Source: Anaerolinea sp. (GTDB lineage: Bacteria; Chloroflexota; Anaerolineae; Anaerolineales; Anaerolineaceae). From it: 64,000 nt of DNA. The notes beneath the pieces are model-generated. The model worked only from the letters and a program-made list of their open reading frames with translations. It was not told the DNA's origin and ran no database searches. Shown piece after piece: positions 35,775 to 44,532 of the stretch. The position numbers were made by a program, and so were the translations under genes. The stretch's first letter is position 1. Each line of letters begins with the position of its first letter. Location: assembly GCA_013824865.1 (NCBI GenBank), contig PNON01000003.1:1-64000 (forward strand), written 5' to 3'.

Positions 35775-37208
35775 TTGAATGTCCTTTTCCTTGCTGCTGA
35801 AGCAGATCCGCTAATAAAAATTGGCGGTTTGGGGGATGTCGCTGGTACATTACCAATCGCAATCAATGCCGCTGCTTCAAGTTTGAAAGCGGATCTTGAA
35901 GTCCGGGTTGTCATTCCATATCACCAGGTAATCAAGGATAAAAGCCTGAATACCACTCTTCTGGGCAGATATGCTATCAACTCCATCAGAGGTCAAGATG
36001 AAGTCATTGTCTACGAATATCAAGTAAGAGGTACCATCTTCTATCTCCTGGATGGTGCCCCCATTCAAAAGACATCCGGACCATACTCACCAGATACGCT
36101 CCTGGATGGAGAAAAGTATGTATTCTTCTCCCTTGCTGCTTTGCGTTTGCCCGCCTTTCTGAATTGGTCAATTAACATTCTGCATGCCAATGACTGGCAC
36201 ACAGCCCTGTCAGTATTTGTGTTGAAGGTAATTGAGCAAAACAAGTCAATAAAAACGATTTTGTCTGTCCATAACCTGCCTTATATGGGAAATGGAGTCG
36301 AAGAAGTCATCAAATCCTATGGTATTCCACCCTGTGACCATCCCAATTTGCCTGATTGGGCGAGGTTATTACCTCTTCCGATGGGGTTGGCAGCTGCCGA
36401 TGCGATCATAACTGTCTCCCCTGGTTACGCTGAAGAAATCCTTACGCCAGAATATGGCTGCGGATTGGAAGCCATGCTGCAACAAAAAAAACAGGTGGTT
36501 TCAGGAATTGTAAATGGTATTGATCTTGATATCTGGGATCCAGCCAAGGACCCGCTGATTAAGAATCATTTCAGCCAATCAGAGATGGCTGGTAAGGATT
36601 TTAATAAAACCACCCTTCAATCGAAACTCGCACTGCCACTAAATTCGAAAGATCCCCTAATTGCTTCCATAAGCAGGCTGGATTATCAAAAAGGGGTGGA
36701 TTTGCTGATAGATGCCCTCTATAAACTCTCCCCACATGATAGCTGGCAATGTATCATACTGGGTACGGGAGATCCTTATCTTGAAATGCGCTCCAGGAAT
36801 CTGCAAGCTGACCGACCGGACCATGTGCGCGCTGTTATGGAATTCGACCAAATCCTCGCCCACCAGATTTATGCCGGCGCGGATATCTTAATCATGCCTT
36901 CCCGCTACGAGCCGTGTGGTATTTCGCAGATGATCTCTCAACGCTATGGAACGATCCCACTAGCCCGTGCCACAGGAGGTTTAGTTGACACAATCATTAA
37001 TTCAACCAGTAAGTTGGCTGGAACTGGTTACCTGTTTGAGGAACTCAACCCGACTGTCCTCGCTTCTAAAATGACCAGGGCTATCTCTGATTATCATAAC
37101 AAAGCATATTGGTCTGAAATGCAACAAAATGCCATGGCTCAGGATTTTTCATGGGCTATATCTGCAGGAAAATACATCCGGGTTTATGAAGATCTGGTTT
37201 CGCAATAA
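35775..37208 (+). CDS. glgA: Glycogen synthase
   Basis: 477 residues, GT5 family. It transfers glucose from ADP-glucose to a growing alpha-1,4-glucan. The N-terminal K-x-G-G motif ([15 protein letters not shown]), HANDWHTAL, and the C-terminal catalytic region [14 protein letters not shown] are present, and the length is standard. The TTG start is supported by GAGGAGA 5-6 nt upstream and gives the usual [12 protein letters not shown]. It lies 22 nt after the deaminase-CYTH gene and 21 nt before glgC, so storage-polymer synthesis is one operon. Confidence 0.94.
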   Translation: MNVLFLAAEADPLIKIGGLGDVAGTLPIAINAAASSLKADLEVRVVIPYHQVIKDKSLNTTLLGRYAINSIRGQDEVIVYEYQVRGTIFYLLDGAPIQKTSGPYSPDTLLDGEKYVFFSLAALRLPAFLNWSINILHANDWHTALSVFVLKVIEQNKSIKTILSVHNLPYMGNGVEEVIKSYGIPPCDHPNLPDWARLLPLPMGLAAADAIITVSPGYAEEILTPEYGCGLEAMLQQKKQVVSGIVNGIDLDIWDPAKDPLIKNHFSQSEMAGKDFNKTTLQSKLALPLNSKDPLIASISRLDYQKGVDLLIDALYKLSPHDSWQCIILGTGDPYLEMRSRNLQADRPDHVRAVMEFDQILAHQIYAGADILIMPSRYEPCGISQMISQRYGTIPLARATGGLVDTIINSTSKLAGTGYLFEELNPTVLASKMTRAISDYHNKAYWSEMQQNAMAQDFSWAISAGKYIRVYEDLVSQ

Positions 37209-37229
37209 CCTGAGAGAAGGGTAGAAGAT

Positions 37230-38492
37230 ATGAAAGTACGCGCGGTCATATTAGCGGGCGGGGAAGGTTCCAGACTGGGTGTCCTCACCAGTAAACGCAC
37301 AAAACCAGCTGTCCCTTTTGCTGGCAAGTATCGCATTATCGATTTTACACTTTCAAATTGTGTGAATTCCGAAATATATGATGTGATGTTAGTCGCGCAA
37401 TACCGCCCACATTCGTTGATCGAGCATATTGGCGCTGGCGGTCCCTGGGATTTGAACCGTGATTTCTCCGGTGGTGTGCGGATCTATACACCTTATAAAT
37501 CCCGTCGCAATTCGGATTGGTTCCTGGGAACTGCGGATGCCATACAGCAGAATTTTCCATTCATCAAAAAATCCAACCCAGACCTGATTCTTATTCTCTC
37601 AGGTGACCATATCTACACAATGGACTACGATCCACTTATAACATTTCACCTTGACCATCAGGCGGATATGACGATGGCAACGATCAGAGTCCCAGAAAAT
37701 GAAGCCTCGCGGTTTGGGATACTGGAAACAGCATCTGATTACCGTGTGTTGAAATTCATTGAAAAACCAGAAATACCTCCCTCCAACCTGGCGAATATGG
37801 GTGTCTACCTGTTCAATATGGCTACCCTTGATAAAGTACTGATGGAGGATCAGCTCGCTAAGGACTCTACACATGATTTTGGGAAAGATGTCATCCCAAA
37901 AATGATGAAGGAGAATTATCGCATTTTCGGTTATCCATACTCTGGCTACTGGGTGGATGTAGGTACTAGTGCCTCCTACTGGCAGGCGCATATGGATCTA
38001 CTCAAATCCCCGCCACCTATTAACTTAAATAATCGGGAATGGATCATCCACACCAGGACCGAAGAAAGGCCTCCAGTCTTCCTTTATCAAGATCAAAAGA
38101 TTATTTGTAGTATGCTTTCGGATGGTTGTCGGATCGAAGCTGGAGCTGAAGTGATAAATAGCGTTCTATCTCCCGGTGTAACCATCGGAGCTGGAGCCAG
38201 GGTGGTCAATTCCATCATTTTTACAGATTGTCTCATAGGAAGCAATGCCCTGGTTTATAATTCAGTGGTAGACAAACGGGTGAATGTTGGCGAAGGTGCA
38301 ATTGTAGGCGCTCTTTCAGAAAAAGAATTACCAGATATTACCCTGATTGGCAAAAATAGTATTGTACCGGATCGTTATGAGATAGAGGCGGGAGCATCTA
38401 TAGATACAGATGTGTCATTAGAAGATTATCCTTCATCTCGGATAAAAAAAGGTGAAACAATTAAAGCAAGGAAAACGACCCATGACCTTTAA
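37230..38492 (+). CDS. glgC: Glucose-1-phosphate adenylyltransferase
   Basis: 420 residues. It makes ADP-glucose from glucose-1-phosphate and ATP, the committed step of glycogen synthesis. Motifs: [23 protein letters not shown] (nucleotide binding), [22 protein letters not shown], and a C-terminal left-handed beta-helix with hexapeptide repeats ([20 protein letters not shown]). Arginine and lysine residues at the allosteric end suggest the usual effector control. It overlaps malQ by 11 nt. Confidence 0.96.
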   Translation: MKVRAVILAGGEGSRLGVLTSKRTKPAVPFAGKYRIIDFTLSNCVNSEIYDVMLVAQYRPHSLIEHIGAGGPWDLNRDFSGGVRIYTPYKSRRNSDWFLGTADAIQQNFPFIKKSNPDLILILSGDHIYTMDYDPLITFHLDHQADMTMATIRVPENEASRFGILETASDYRVLKFIEKPEIPPSNLANMGVYLFNMATLDKVLMEDQLAKDSTHDFGKDVIPKMMKENYRIFGYPYSGYWVDVGTSASYWQAHMDLLKSPPPINLNNREWIIHTRTEERPPVFLYQDQKIICSMLSDGCRIEAGAEVINSVLSPGVTIGAGARVVNSIIFTDCLIGSNALVYNSVVDKRVNVGEGAIVGALSEKELPDITLIGKNSIVPDRYEIEAGASIDTDVSLEDYPSSRIKKGETIKARKTTHDL

Positions 38493-39990
38493 ACGTTCTT
38501 CTGGAATATTACTTCACCCTACAAGCCTGCCCGGACGTGATGGCATTGGTGACCTTGGTCCGGAAGCCTATCGTTGGGTTGATTTTGTGGCTGAATCTGG
38601 TTGCACTTATTGGCAGATACTACCATTAAATCCAACTGGATATGGCGATTCCCCTTACCAGTGTTTTTCCGCATTTGCTGGTAATCCCTATCTGGTTTCA
38701 CCTGCTTTATTACTGGATGAAGGGTTACTTGATTTTTCGGATATTGCTGATCGCCCTGAATTTCCATCACACAAAGTAGATTTCGGGCCAGTAATTGAGT
38801 GGAAAAAGAAAGTGTTGCACCGCTCCTATTTACATTTCAAAAAACTCACCAAATCAAGCATCCTTGCGGATTATCTAAATTTCCAAAAAGAGAACGAATT
38901 CTGGCAAAAAGATTATGCCCTGTTCAGCGCATTAAAAGATATGAACGGTGGCCGCTCATGGGTGGATTGGCCGGAACCTTTGCGTACACGCCAACCAGAA
39001 GCGATCGCAGAATTCACGCAAGAGCACGCTGACTTGATCAACGAATTGACTTACTGGCAGTTCCTCTTCTTTCGCCAGTGGAAGAAATTAAAAGCGTATG
39101 CCACCAGTCTCAATTTACTGATCATCGGCGATATCCCTTTATTTATTGCCCATGACAGCGCGGATGCCTGGGTTGCCCCCCATTTATTCACCTTGAAACC
39201 GGACGGTTCCCCATCCTTCATTTCCGGCGTTCCACCGGATTCCTTCTCCCCCACCGGCCAACTTTGGGGAAACCCTCATTACCAATGGGCTGTCCACAAA
39301 CAATCCGGTTATGCGTGGTGGATCAGCCGGCTTTCCGCATGCCTGGAAATGGTGGATATTGTCCGGTTGGATCATTTTATTGGTTTCACCAGGTTCTTTG
39401 AGATTCCGGGAGGTATGCCCACGGCTGAGATTGGCAAGTGGAAGCCCGGCCCTGGAGCTGACCTTTTCAACGCTGTAAAAGAAAAATTAGGAAGCCTGCC
39501 GATAATTGCTGAAGACTTGGGAGTTTTAATTCCTGAAGTGATTGCATTGAGGGATAAGTTTGATTTGCCTGGAATGCGTATCTTCCAATTCGCGTTCTAT
39601 GATGATGACAAACATGACTTTCTGCCCCACAATTACATCAGAAACACAGTTGCGTACACCGGGGTGCATGATAATAACACGTCGGTCGGTTGGTTCAACA
39701 GTTCTCCAGACCATGTGAAGCGGTTCTGCCTGGACTATATAGGTTCTAATGCGCAGGATATCTCCTGGGATATGATCCGCGCTGTTTGGAGGTCAATTGC
39801 AAATATGACCCTGGCTCCAATGCAGGATTTTCTAAGATTAGACAGTGAAGCCAGGATGAATTTTCCTGGAGTCGAGACAGGAAACTGGACTTGGAGGATG
39901 GATGTTCATTATCAGGAAGGTAATCTGGCAAAAAAGATACATCGCCTGAACGAAATATTCAGCCGATTAAATGCTTATAACGAGGAATGA
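38482..39990 (+). CDS. malQ: 4-alpha-glucanotransferase
   Basis: 502 residues, GH77 amylomaltase. It shuffles glucan segments between maltodextrins or glycogen branches. Motifs: SGILLHPTSLPG at the start, GDSPYQCFSAFAGNPYL, the nucleophile Asp region VRLDHFIGF, general acid IIAEDLGVL, and AYTGVHDNNT. The ORF track begins 10 codons earlier; ATG 38482, overlapping the end of glgC, gives the family start. It closes the operon and meets the EamA gene tail-to-tail with only 2 nt between them. Confidence 0.95.
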   Translation: MTFKRSSGILLHPTSLPGRDGIGDLGPEAYRWVDFVAESGCTYWQILPLNPTGYGDSPYQCFSAFAGNPYLVSPALLLDEGLLDFSDIADRPEFPSHKVDFGPVIEWKKKVLHRSYLHFKKLTKSSILADYLNFQKENEFWQKDYALFSALKDMNGGRSWVDWPEPLRTRQPEAIAEFTQEHADLINELTYWQFLFFRQWKKLKAYATSLNLLIIGDIPLFIAHDSADAWVAPHLFTLKPDGSPSFISGVPPDSFSPTGQLWGNPHYQWAVHKQSGYAWWISRLSACLEMVDIVRLDHFIGFTRFFEIPGGMPTAEIGKWKPGPGADLFNAVKEKLGSLPIIAEDLGVLIPEVIALRDKFDLPGMRIFQFAFYDDDKHDFLPHNYIRNTVAYTGVHDNNTSVGWFNSSPDHVKRFCLDYIGSNAQDISWDMIRAVWRSIANMTLAPMQDFLRLDSEARMNFPGVETGNWTWRMDVHYQEGNLAKKIHRLNEIFSRLNAYNEE

Positions 39991-39992
39991 TT

Positions 39993-40928
39993 TCATCTCT
40001 GCTGATACGCCTTAACTGTGGCTGTGAAGATACCAATTAGGATTAACATGGATCCCAATATCTTTAGCGGTGTTGGGATTTCATTAAATAGCAAAATTGC
40101 CAGCATCGTTGAACCAACAGGTTCTCCCATCTGAGCGATGGCGACATAGGTTGTTGGCAGATATTTCAAAGCCCAATTGAGTGTTGAATGCCCCACTAGC
40201 TGTGGGAAGATTGCCAGAAAGAGAATATAGAAGTAAGTCGTTGGCTGATAAACCGGGACTTGTACTTGGTAAATGAGAAGCATCAGTATTAAGACAATAG
40301 CTGCAGTTCCGTAAACAATTAAGGCATACGGTGCCAGTTCCATCTGTCTCCTTACTGCTTTTCCAATGATGAGATATCCAGCTGCGAATAATGCTCCCAT
40401 CAAAGCAAGAAAATTCCCATAAATTGCAGTTCCTGTTTGATTGATCTGATCATATAAGCAGATAAATCCCTTCATTGAGAGTGCACAGTTATCGCTCAGC
40501 CCAACCAGGATTCCACCAACCATTGCGAATAAAATACCAAATATGACAACTTTGTTTATCTTTTCATGGTATACAATCCACCCAAAAAGTGTCACCCAAA
40601 TGGGAGTAGTGCATACAATCACGACGGAGCTGGCAACGGTTGTATATTCTAGAGACGTGATCCATGAGGCAAAATGAAAAGCAAGTATCACCCCGGAAAG
40701 CAACGATAAAATAATATTCTCACGAGAGATTGTAATGCGGGATGATCGATGCTGCAACAAAACGATGGGGATGAGTGGTATAACCGAGAGAATCATCCGG
40801 CCGGTCGCGATAACCAGGGAACTAGCATCTCTTTGTGCCAATCGGATAAAAATAGCAGCCGTGGATATGCACGCCACCCCGAAAAAGAGAATAACAAACC
40901 GTGAATACTTTGCATTTTCCTGTTTCAA
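39993..40928 (-). CDS. EamA (DMT superfamily) transporter
   Basis: 311 residues with about ten hydrophobic helices in two EamA repeats (roughly residues 10-140 and 165-305), e.g. GVACISTAAIFIRLAQ and LVGHSTLNWALKYLPTTYVAIAQMGEPVGST. Members export or import amino acids and other small metabolites; the substrate cannot be told from sequence. It converges on malQ with a 2-nt gap, so transcription of the two may interfere. Confidence 0.87.
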   Translation of the reverse strand: MKQENAKYSRFVILFFGVACISTAAIFIRLAQRDASSLVIATGRMILSVIPLIPIVLLQHRSSRITISRENIILSLLSGVILAFHFASWITSLEYTTVASSVVIVCTTPIWVTLFGWIVYHEKINKVVIFGILFAMVGGILVGLSDNCALSMKGFICLYDQINQTGTAIYGNFLALMGALFAAGYLIIGKAVRRQMELAPYALIVYGTAAIVLILMLLIYQVQVPVYQPTTYFYILFLAIFPQLVGHSTLNWALKYLPTTYVAIAQMGEPVGSTMLAILLFNEIPTPLKILGSMLILIGIFTATVKAYQQR

Positions 40929-40970
40929 TAAGACTCCTCCACTTTCAAGTGAAATTGGATAATTTTCTCC

Positions 40971-40999
40971 TTGACTCTAATTTACTTGAAAGATAAAAT
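40971..40999 (+). promoter_or_regulatory. Promoter of the superoxide dismutase-ferredoxin operon
   Basis: TTGACT and TAAAAT separated by 17 nt, 33 nt before the ATG. Confidence 0.75.
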
Positions 41000-41032
41000 G
41001 ATTATAGACAATTTCAAAATATTGGAGGGTTT

Positions 41033-41638
41033 ATGGTCTTTGAACTCACGAAACTACCGTACGCGTTTGATGGATTGGAACCATATATAGATGCCAGGAC
41101 CGTAGAAATCCATTATACCAAGCATCATGCTACCTATCTGGCCAATTGCAATAAAGCACTGGAAGCACACCCACATTTTTTCGACAAATCAATGGAATGG
41201 ATCTTATCCAACTTGGACCAGATACCAGAAGGCATCCGCACAGTGGTCAAGAACAACGGAGGAGGGTATTTCAACCACAACCTGTACTGGGAAAATATGG
41301 ATTTGAATGGAGCCAAGGAGCCCGCAGGCTCCCTCCTTTCAAAGATCGATTCAGCTTTTGGAAACCTGGCAAACCTAAAAGCTGAAATCGAAAAGACAGG
41401 ACTTGGTCGCCTGGGGTCCGGTTACGCCTGGCTAAGTCAGAAAAACGATGGGACGCTGATTGTTCACGCCACATTGAACCAGGATTGCCCACTCTCTGAT
41501 GGATTAAAACCATTGTTGGTTGTGGATGTATGGGAGCATGCGTACTATCTAAAATACCAAAACCGGCGCGCTGAATACCTGTCTAACTGGTGGAATATCG
41601 TCAATTGGGATGTAGTACAAAACCGCTTCAATAAATAA
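41033..41638 (+). CDS. sodA: Superoxide dismutase (Fe/Mn type)
   Basis: 201 residues. It converts superoxide to peroxide and oxygen. The metal ligands are visible: His27 in EIHYTKHH, a second His in GGYFNHNLYWENM, and Asp/His in VVDVWEHAYY. GGSGWAWL-type sequence appears as LGSGYAWLS. Fe versus Mn use cannot be decided from these motifs. It is followed 17 nt later by a ferredoxin gene and both are under one promoter, an oxygen-stress pairing for an anaerobe. Confidence 0.96.
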   Translation: MVFELTKLPYAFDGLEPYIDARTVEIHYTKHHATYLANCNKALEAHPHFFDKSMEWILSNLDQIPEGIRTVVKNNGGGYFNHNLYWENMDLNGAKEPAGSLLSKIDSAFGNLANLKAEIEKTGLGRLGSGYAWLSQKNDGTLIVHATLNQDCPLSDGLKPLLVVDVWEHAYYLKYQNRRAEYLSNWWNIVNWDVVQNRFNK

Positions 41639-41655
41639 CCAACTGGAGGAAGATT

Positions 41656-42063
41656 ATGACCCATGTAATTACCAAGCTCTGCCTGCGGGATTCTGGCTGC
41701 CAAACTGTCTGTCCAGTCGATTGCATCGTCCCTGGAAAACCAGAATCCGAATGGCCGCTTTATTATATCGACCCGGATACTTGCATTGATTGTGGTGCAT
41801 GCGTTCCAGAATGTCCGTTTTCTGCCATTTTCCCGGAAGATGAAGTTCCTTCTGCCTACAAAGCAAAGGGTGGCGAACAAATCGCCGCTTCCGAAGGAAC
41901 TTCAGGATTCGCTGAAGTATACGATGGTAAAAATCATCATGGCGATGCTGTTCACCTTAACGCAACCCGTACCTTAAAAGCCGGAGAAATAGTTGACCTC
42001 ACTCCGGATATCCAGGCCAATGCTGATTATTTCAAGAGTGGCCCTGGATATAAATCCATGTAG
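41656..42063 (+). CDS. Ferredoxin with two Fe-S clusters
   Basis: 135 residues. The N-terminal half has two cysteine sets: CLRDSGCQTVCPVDC, with spacing like the 7Fe [3Fe-4S][4Fe-4S] ferredoxins, and CIDCGACVPECPF, a classic [4Fe-4S] site. A 60-residue C-terminal tail without cysteines follows, including a KSGPGYKS end. It is a small electron carrier, possibly the reductant of an oxygen-stress or central pathway enzyme. GGAGGAAG precedes the ATG. Its terminator ends the sod operon. Confidence 0.9.
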   Translation: MTHVITKLCLRDSGCQTVCPVDCIVPGKPESEWPLYYIDPDTCIDCGACVPECPFSAIFPEDEVPSAYKAKGGEQIAASEGTSGFAEVYDGKNHHGDAVHLNATRTLKAGEIVDLTPDIQANADYFKSGPGYKSM

Positions 42064-42086
42064 CTTGATTCTCTTATTAAATAAAA

Positions 42087-42118
42087 ATCGGGAAGATTTC
42101 TCTTCCCGATTAATGTTT
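42087..42118. terminator. Bidirectional terminator, ferredoxin/ppgK
   Basis: ATCGGGAAGA/TCTTCCCGAT, a perfect 10-bp stem with a 4-nt loop. On the minus strand it is followed by TTTTATTT, on the + strand by TAATGTTTATT. It serves both convergent transcripts, best on the minus strand. Confidence 0.88.
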
Positions 42119-42130
42119 ATTAATACAAAC

Positions 42131-42868
42131 TTACTCTAAAGCGGCCAATGCGGCGCCAATAATGCCAGCGTTATTCATTAATTCGGCTGGAACAATCCTG
42201 GTCCTAATATTGATAAATTGCTGATATTTCGCATAGCGGCTGCTAACGCCCCCACCTAAAATGATCAGATCTGGATAGATAAGATTCTCGACCATCTTCA
42301 GATAATCATTCACCCGCTTTCCCCATTCTTTCCAGGTTAGTTTCTTGGTCTCCTTGACATTGGCTGATGCTTGCTTCTCAGCATCTTTTCCACCCATTTC
42401 CAAATGACCCAATTCCAAGTTTGGTAATAGTTGTCCGTTCACAAAAATAGCTGACCCTATCCCCGTTCCAAGCGTTAAGACGAGAACCACTCCATTGTCG
42501 ATGCCTTTTCCAGCGCCAAATTTCATCTCCGCCATACCAGCGGCATCAGCATCATTCAAAGCTTTGACCAAACATCCGGTGGCGGTCCCGAACACCCCCT
42601 CGATATTGGCTCCGATCCACGATTTATGAATATTTGCCGCGGTATAACATATTCCATTCTTGACAACAGTCGGAAAACCAACACCGATCTTTCCATGCCA
42701 GTCAAAATGGGTGGCCAGTTCTTTAACAACCAGCGCCATGGCTTCCGGTTTTGATGGGCGTGGGGTATCCAGTTTCTTTCTATCTTTGATAAATTCCCCG
42801 GTATCTGTATCCACAATAGCAGCTTTGATACCGGACCCACCCACATCGACACCCATAATTTCAGCCAT
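42131..42868 (-). CDS. ppgK: Polyphosphate glucokinase (ROK family)
   Basis: 245 residues. It phosphorylates glucose using polyphosphate (and often ATP). Motifs: MGVDVGGSGIKAAIVDTDTG at the N-terminus, the PPGK-typical TPRPSKPEA, and VLTLGTGIGSA plus LELGHLEMGGK, the ROK substrate region. I start at ATG 42868 because AAGGAGGT lies 5 nt upstream, dropping a 15-residue N-terminal extension in the ORF track. It is the last gene of the tkt-rpiB-tal/pgi-ruvX-mltG-ppgK operon and feeds glucose-6-phosphate into the fused isomerase upstream. Confidence 0.9.
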   Translation of the reverse strand: MAEIMGVDVGGSGIKAAIVDTDTGEFIKDRKKLDTPRPSKPEAMALVVKELATHFDWHGKIGVGFPTVVKNGICYTAANIHKSWIGANIEGVFGTATGCLVKALNDADAAGMAEMKFGAGKGIDNGVVLVLTLGTGIGSAIFVNGQLLPNLELGHLEMGGKDAEKQASANVKETKKLTWKEWGKRVNDYLKMVENLIYPDLIILGGGVSSRYAKYQQFINIRTRIVPAELMNNAGIIGAALAALE

Positions 42869-42881
42869 ATGACCTCCTTTA

Positions 42882-44024
42882 TTAATCACAACTTTTATTT
42901 CGGTGCTCCTCAAAGGTTACTGAAAAATCGTGACGCCCCGAACCATCACAGGCAGCCCTGAAAAAATAATAGTCAGTAATTGAAGGATTCGCAACTGCCT
43001 TGAGTGCAGCCAGACCAGGATTGCATATCGGTGATGGTGGAAGGCCGTTCACATGGTATGTATTATAAACCGAATTAATGATTAGATCGTCTCTGGTTAA
43101 GGGATTTTTCCACCATGTTTTTTGGTCTATCTCATAACCGATAGCATATTGGACGGTTGGGTCACTTTCCAATTTCATCCCTGCTGACAGCCTATTGTAA
43201 AAAACAGACGCTATCGTGGGTGCTTCTTCGGATAGCATGGCTTCTTTTTCAATGATCGAAGCCAATACTATCGCCTGATAGAGTGTTAACCCATTTTTTT
43301 CATATTTTCTACGCATCGCCGGGGAAATCGAATCCTCGAATCTCGCCATGGCCATATTCAAGAATATATCTAGGGAGAGACCTTGATCCACTTTGTATTC
43401 ACCCGGTGAGAGCATCCCTTCAAGAGAAGGATAGCTTCTATAACTTCCCGTTATTTCAGGGAAATTGCCAGGATGTAGTACCACATCCTGGAATTCTTCC
43501 GGTGTAAAGCCAAATTGATAAAACTCCGTTGCCGCAGCCACTTCCTCCATTCTCCATCCAGGTAGAATTGTGAAAGTGGTGATATTCCCAGCGAATATTC
43601 TAAGCCTTTCAGCAATTTGAATTGGATTCATCTCGGGTGTAAAACTAAATTCGCCACTATGGATTGCTCTGTCGTACCCTTTATAGATCAGGTAATTAAT
43701 AAAACTCGTCGAATTCCAAATCCACCCTGACTCCTCCAATCTCAAAGCAATCATTTGCACAGATTCAGAAGGAGAAATAATGAAATACTCTTGGGTTTCT
43801 ATTTTGCCAGTCGGTGTCAACAATTCATCCTGAACATTAATTAACTTGTATCCCAATTCAAGACGCTTCAATGCTCCCAATGAAGGATCTGGAGAACCGT
43901 AATAGGAATCTGTATTCTGAATTAATCCCCAGGAAATTAAAATGATTATCGTCAGACAGCCAAATACGACCATTAAGAAAAATAAAACCACCAGCAGTTG
44001 CTTTTTATTCTTCTTATGGCTCAT
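42882..44024 (-). CDS. mltG: Endolytic murein transglycosylase MltG
   Basis: 380 residues. It cuts nascent peptidoglycan strands inside the membrane zone. An N-terminal transmembrane helix (LLVVLFFLMVVFGCLTIIILISW) is followed by a LysM-like region and the YceG domain, with the catalytic Glu in LASIIEKEAML and the motif TYHVNGLPPSPICNPG. The start ATG 44024 is inside the end of ruvX (11-nt overlap), removing a 21-residue extension of the ORF track. MltG next to ruvX is a common arrangement. Confidence 0.93.
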   Translation of the reverse strand: MSHKKNKKQLLVVLFFLMVVFGCLTIIILISWGLIQNTDSYYGSPDPSLGALKRLELGYKLINVQDELLTPTGKIETQEYFIISPSESVQMIALRLEESGWIWNSTSFINYLIYKGYDRAIHSGEFSFTPEMNPIQIAERLRIFAGNITTFTILPGWRMEEVAAATEFYQFGFTPEEFQDVVLHPGNFPEITGSYRSYPSLEGMLSPGEYKVDQGLSLDIFLNMAMARFEDSISPAMRRKYEKNGLTLYQAIVLASIIEKEAMLSEEAPTIASVFYNRLSAGMKLESDPTVQYAIGYEIDQKTWWKNPLTRDDLIINSVYNTYHVNGLPPSPICNPGLAALKAVANPSITDYYFFRAACDGSGRHDFSVTFEEHRNKSCD

Positions 44025-44448
44025 GCTCTGTGGGGTTGTCCATTTCCATCTCGATATACCTTTGCAGCAATATGGCTGCGGCAACACTATCCAGGTGTCC
44101 TCTTCTATCTTTTCTTCTTTTGCCAGCTGAAAATGCAGACGTTATCGCTTCATTCGTCGTTCCATATTCATCTAGATAACGAACATCCAAGCTGAATCTG
44201 TTCTTCAATCCTTCTCCGAGCTTGCGCGCCCTACGACTGGATGAAGTTTCCTCACCTTCTGGGTCAAGCGCTACTCCTACCACCACTCTCTGAACCTGGT
44301 ACTGGTTGATCAGCTGATGTATGGTGAGTATGTTTTCGTCAAATGACTTGTGCTGGATAATTACCAATGGTGAGGCAATCGTTCCAGTAGGATCGCTGAG
44401 CGCGATCCCAATCCTTTTTTCACCAGGATCAATTGCTAGAATCCGCAT
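44014..44448 (-). CDS. ruvX: Putative pre-16S rRNA nuclease / Holliday junction resolvase RuvX (YqgF)
   Basis: 144 residues of the RNase H-like YqgF family. The first strand LAIDPGEKRIGIALSDPTG holds the first catalytic Asp, with later YLDEYGTT and RRKDRRGHLDSVAAAILLQ supplying the other acidic residues. In E. coli this protein matures 16S rRNA ends. Standard length. It overlaps mltG by 11 nt. Confidence 0.94.
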   Translation of the reverse strand: MRILAIDPGEKRIGIALSDPTGTIASPLVIIQHKSFDENILTIHQLINQYQVQRVVVGVALDPEGEETSSSRRARKLGEGLKNRFSLDVRYLDEYGTTNEAITSAFSAGKRRKDRRGHLDSVAAAILLQRYIEMEMDNPTEHEP

Positions 44449-44532
44449 GATCTTTCACCAACCAATGCCTCTTCAATCTTAACATCTTCCTTCATGTCAA
44501 AATCACCTCGATAAAATACAACCACCAAATGA

